Assembly: GCA_964393465.1 (NCBI GenBank)
Contig: CAYMTT010000017.1
Location: 1 to 15,594 of the forward strand
Direction of reading: 5' to 3'
Source: CAYMTT01 sp964393465
GTDB taxonomy: Bacteria; Patescibacteriota; Minisyncoccia; Minisyncoccales; MHMH01
DNA: 15,594 bases
The position numbers and the translations under genes are program-made. This document shows positions 13,467-15,594 of the stretch, piece by piece. Below the pieces are notes generated by a model. It was not told the DNA's origin. It ran no database searches and saw nothing but the letters and a program-made list of their open reading frames with translations. Positions within the stretch are counted from its first letter, which is position 1. Every line of letters starts with the position of its first letter.

Positions 13467-15014
13467 GTGCCTCAATATAAAGAAAAATATTATCTAAAGA
13501 TAGGCAGAGCGCCGGACTTGAAGGATTCCAAAGAGAGAAAAATTTACCGGGCCTTGGAAATTCTTCCGGGGTTCTTGGTTTGGGCCACTTTGATTTCCAT
13601 GGTGATTTTTTCCTTGCTCAAGCCCCAGTGGGTGGGATATTTCATTCTGGTTTTCTGCATCATGTGGTTTATAAGAGTGTTTCATTTTTCCGTTCATCTT
13701 ACGGCTTCCTACCGCCAGCTGAAAAAAAACTTGAAGACCGATTGGCTGGCAAAGCTGGAAAGCGAGGAATTTTCCAAAGATTGGGAAGATATTCATCACC
13801 TTATTATTCTCCCCATGTACAAGGAAGGATTGGATATCGTCAGGGAAACTTTCAAGGCGCTTTCTGCCTGCAAATATCCCAAAGACAAAATTATCGTGGC
13901 TCTGGCTACCGAGGAGCGGGCCGGCAAGGAAGCGCAGAAAGTGGCCGATGCCGTTTCCCGAGAGTTCGGCGGCAAGTTCCGTAAGTTCATGGTTACCTGC
14001 CACCCCAAAGACATTCCCGGAGAGCTGGCCGGCAAAGGGTCTAACGAAGCTTGGGCCGGCAGAAAGGTCAAGGAGGAATTCATCGATCCTGCCGGAATTC
14101 CCTACGAAAACGTAATCGCTTCGGTTTTTGACGTCGACACTCAGGTTTTCCCCCAGTATTTTTCCTGCCTTGCTTACAATTATCTCACCGTTCCCGATGC
14201 AGAAAGAGCCAGTTTTCAGCCCATTCCCTTGTATTTGAACAATGTCTGGGAGGCGCCCTTTTTTTCCAGGGTGGTTTCTTCATCCAACGTCTTCTGGCAG
14301 GCCATGCAGCAGGAGCGCCCCGAAAAGCTGGTAACCTATTCTTCCCATTCGATGAGCTTCAAGGCCGCCGCGGAAATGGGATTTTGGCAGACCAATGTCG
14401 TGTCGGAAGACGCCGGCGTTTTCTGGAAAGCTTTTTTGTTCTACGACGGAGACTACAAGATAGTTCCTCTTCATTATCCCGTTTCCATGGACTGCGTGAC
14501 CCAGAAAACCTTTTGGAAAACAGCGGTCAACCAGTACAAGCAGCAGAGAAGGTGGGCTTGGGGATCGGAAGGCATACCCTATCTTTTGTTCGGCTTTTTG
14601 AAAAACAAAAAAATCCCTTTAAAGAAAAAACTTTGCTATTCCTTTTTGATAATAGAGGGATTCTGGGCCTGGGGGACCAACGCTTTGATGATTCTTTTTC
14701 TCGGCTGGCTTCCCGTGATATTGGGAGGGCAAGAGTTCAACACCAGCATTCTGGCCTACAACCTTCCCGGGCTTACGGGAAGAATAATGACAGTCGCCAT
14801 GCTGGGGATAGTGGTTTGCATATTCATCAGCCTGCGCTTGCTTTCGCCCCGCCCTCAAAAATACGGCAGGCGGAAGAGCCTGGGAATGGTTGCCCAATGG
14901 CTTTTTTTCCCGGTCGCTTTCATCGTTTTCGGTGCCATACCCTCGATTGACGCCCAGACCAGGTTAATGCTGGGAAAATATATGAAGTTCTGGGTTACAG
15001 AAAAAGTAAGATAA
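13467..15014 (+). CDS. Membrane GT2-family glycosyltransferase (cellulose-synthase-like topology)
   Basis: The 515-residue protein has two N-terminal helices (about 34-54 and 58-78), a cytosolic GT-A domain and about four C-terminal helices, the layout of processive GT2 synthases. Catalytic landmarks are LIILPMYKEGLDIV at the domain start, the DVDTQ metal site (D222, D224), VVSEDAGVFWK with the probable base D315, and QQRRWAWG (359-366), the Q-x-x-R-W acceptor-binding motif of processive enzymes. The aspartate usually found after the second strand is not obvious: the matching stretch reads IIVALATEERAG. The start is GTG at 13467 with only a weak ribosome site, 5 bases after the previous stop; no downstream ATG would keep the first membrane helix. 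It probably polymerises or extends a surface sugar, identity unknown. Confidence 0.85.
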   Translation: MPQYKEKYYLKIGRAPDLKDSKERKIYRALEILPGFLVWATLISMVIFSLLKPQWVGYFILVFCIMWFIRVFHFSVHLTASYRQLKKNLKTDWLAKLESEEFSKDWEDIHHLIILPMYKEGLDIVRETFKALSACKYPKDKIIVALATEERAGKEAQKVADAVSREFGGKFRKFMVTCHPKDIPGELAGKGSNEAWAGRKVKEEFIDPAGIPYENVIASVFDVDTQVFPQYFSCLAYNYLTVPDAERASFQPIPLYLNNVWEAPFFSRVVSSSNVFWQAMQQERPEKLVTYSSHSMSFKAAAEMGFWQTNVVSEDAGVFWKAFLFYDGDYKIVPLHYPVSMDCVTQKTFWKTAVNQYKQQRRWAWGSEGIPYLLFGFLKNKKIPLKKKLCYSFLIIEGFWAWGTNALMILFLGWLPVILGGQEFNTSILAYNLPGLTGRIMTVAMLGIVVCIFISLRLLSPRPQKYGRRKSLGMVAQWLFFPVAFIVFGAIPSIDAQTRLMLGKYMKFWVTEKVR

Positions 15015-15018
15015 AGCC

Positions 15019-15033
15019 TTATGCTGAGCATAA
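15019..15033. repeat. Inverted repeat over the start codon of the last gene
   Basis: TTATGCT, a central G, and AGCATAA form a perfect inverted repeat that contains the ATG at 15021. In RNA it could fold as a six-pair stem with a three-base loop and hide the start codon. The stem is short and AT-rich, so stability is doubtful. Confidence 0.3.
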
Positions 15034-15594
15034 TCATTCCGACTTTCAATGAAAAAAAATCGCTGTCCTTGTTGCTCGATTCCATAAAAAGACAGAATTT
15101 TGTTGATTACGAAATAATAGTGTCAGATGCGGGGTCCGGCGACGGAACGCTTGATTTTATAAAAGAGCAAAAATTGAAGGCGGTTTTCACCAACTCGTCC
15201 GATTTTTTCCCCGCCAAGCAGAGAAACGAAGGGGCCAAAGAGGCCAGGGGGGATCCGCTTTTGTTCCTGGATTCGGATTGCATCCTTCAAAAGTCCGATT
15301 TTCTCAAAAAGACGCTGGCTGAGTTTTCAGAAAGAAAACTGGATGTTGCGGGCTTTAAGCTTTATCCTTACGGCAAAAAGAAATTCTTCAGGTTCCTTTA
15401 CGACCTTTTCTACAATTGGTATCCGGCCCTTTTTTTCAAAAATCTTTTGCCCCATGCTTCCAACGCCGTGCTGGTGAAAAGGGAAGTCCATTTGAAACTG
15501 AAAGGGTTCGACGAGGGAATAAGGATTGCCGAAGACCACGCCTACGCCAGGGAAGCTGCAAAGATAGGCAGGTTCGACATCCTTTACAATTCCT
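15021..15594 (+). CDS. GT2-family glycosyltransferase, 3' end outside the window
   Basis: An open frame starts at ATG 15021 and runs off the window after 191 codons with no stop. It begins MLSIIIPTFNEKKSL, the standard GT2 nucleotide-binding strand, followed by IIVSDAGSGDGT, the KQRNEGAKEARGD segment and LFLDSDC, whose D84-S-D86 is the metal-binding DxD. The later GFDEGIRIAEDHAYAREAAKIG contains the ED pair that usually holds the catalytic base. These are typical of single-domain GT2 enzymes of the TagA/rhamnosyl/glucosyl type; membrane helices may follow downstream. It lies 6 bases after the preceding GT2 gene and is surely part of the same surface-glycan operon. A 15-base inverted repeat covers its start codon. 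Confidence 0.88.
   Translation, partial: MLSIIIPTFNEKKSLSLLLDSIKRQNFVDYEIIVSDAGSGDGTLDFIKEQKLKAVFTNSSDFFPAKQRNEGAKEARGDPLLFLDSDCILQKSDFLKKTLAEFSERKLDVAGFKLYPYGKKKFFRFLYDLFYNWYPALFFKNLLPHASNAVLVKREVHLKLKGFDEGIRIAEDHAYAREAAKIGRFDILYNS

Noticed and set aside
1..15594. CRISPR array, tRNA, rRNA, insertion sequence or attachment site
   Set aside because: No regularly spaced repeats, cloverleaf-like sequence, transposase or flanking duplications were found by reading; intergenic space is too small for most of these.

Overview
The window is 15.6 kb of tightly packed coding DNA from a bacterium. Every gene reads on the + strand, several neighbours overlap by ATGA or more, and no gap exceeds about 125 bases. 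The TGA codon is used as a stop, so this is standard-code usage. The small proteins, a tail-less FtsZ, a B12-dependent ribonucleotide reductase, a ComEC channel and a run of Fe-S/MinD-like genes together suggest an uncultured small-genome bacterium of the Candidate Phyla Radiation (Patescibacteria), perhaps the Parcubacteria group. That placement is inference from gene content and style; no marker gene that would settle it is present.

Layout. (1) Bases 1-2929: the end of a HIT-family gene, then rpsU, a yqeY-like gene, ftsA and ftsZ. (2) Bases 2930-3053: the most regulation-dense gap, with a perfect DnaA-box 9-mer, a 12-base palindrome, a Rho-independent terminator for ftsZ and a near-consensus promoter facing the next gene. 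(3) Bases 3054-6009: an adenosylcobalamin-dependent (class II) ribonucleotide reductase, coupled by ATGA overlap to a corrinoid adenosyltransferase, followed by a four-helix membrane protein built from two repeats. (4) Bases 6006-8835: a near-perfect promoter and six short genes (DUF5320, a Cys-rich zinc-ribbon protein, a NifX/NifB-like protein, two MinD-type ATPases carrying ferredoxin inserts, and a DUF134 helix-turn-helix protein). This is the best candidate for an undescribed system: a probable metal or Fe-S handling operon outside any nitrogenase context. (5) Bases 8851-10296: a ComEC-like DNA uptake channel without the usual C-terminal nuclease-like domain. (6) Bases 10286-15594: a cell-surface glycan module with a GT-B-like glycosyltransferase, an EamA transporter, a membrane-anchored TIM-barrel glycosidase-like protein, a membrane GT2 synthase and a second GT2 cut off by the window edge.

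Working together, regions 1-3 cover translation, division and dNTP supply. The DnaA box in front of the reductase hints that dNTP synthesis may be tied to replication initiation. The reductase and the adenosyltransferase form a natural pair, because the latter makes the cofactor the former needs. Regions 5-6 are envelope and uptake functions. No tRNA, rRNA, CRISPR array, insertion sequence or attachment site was seen.
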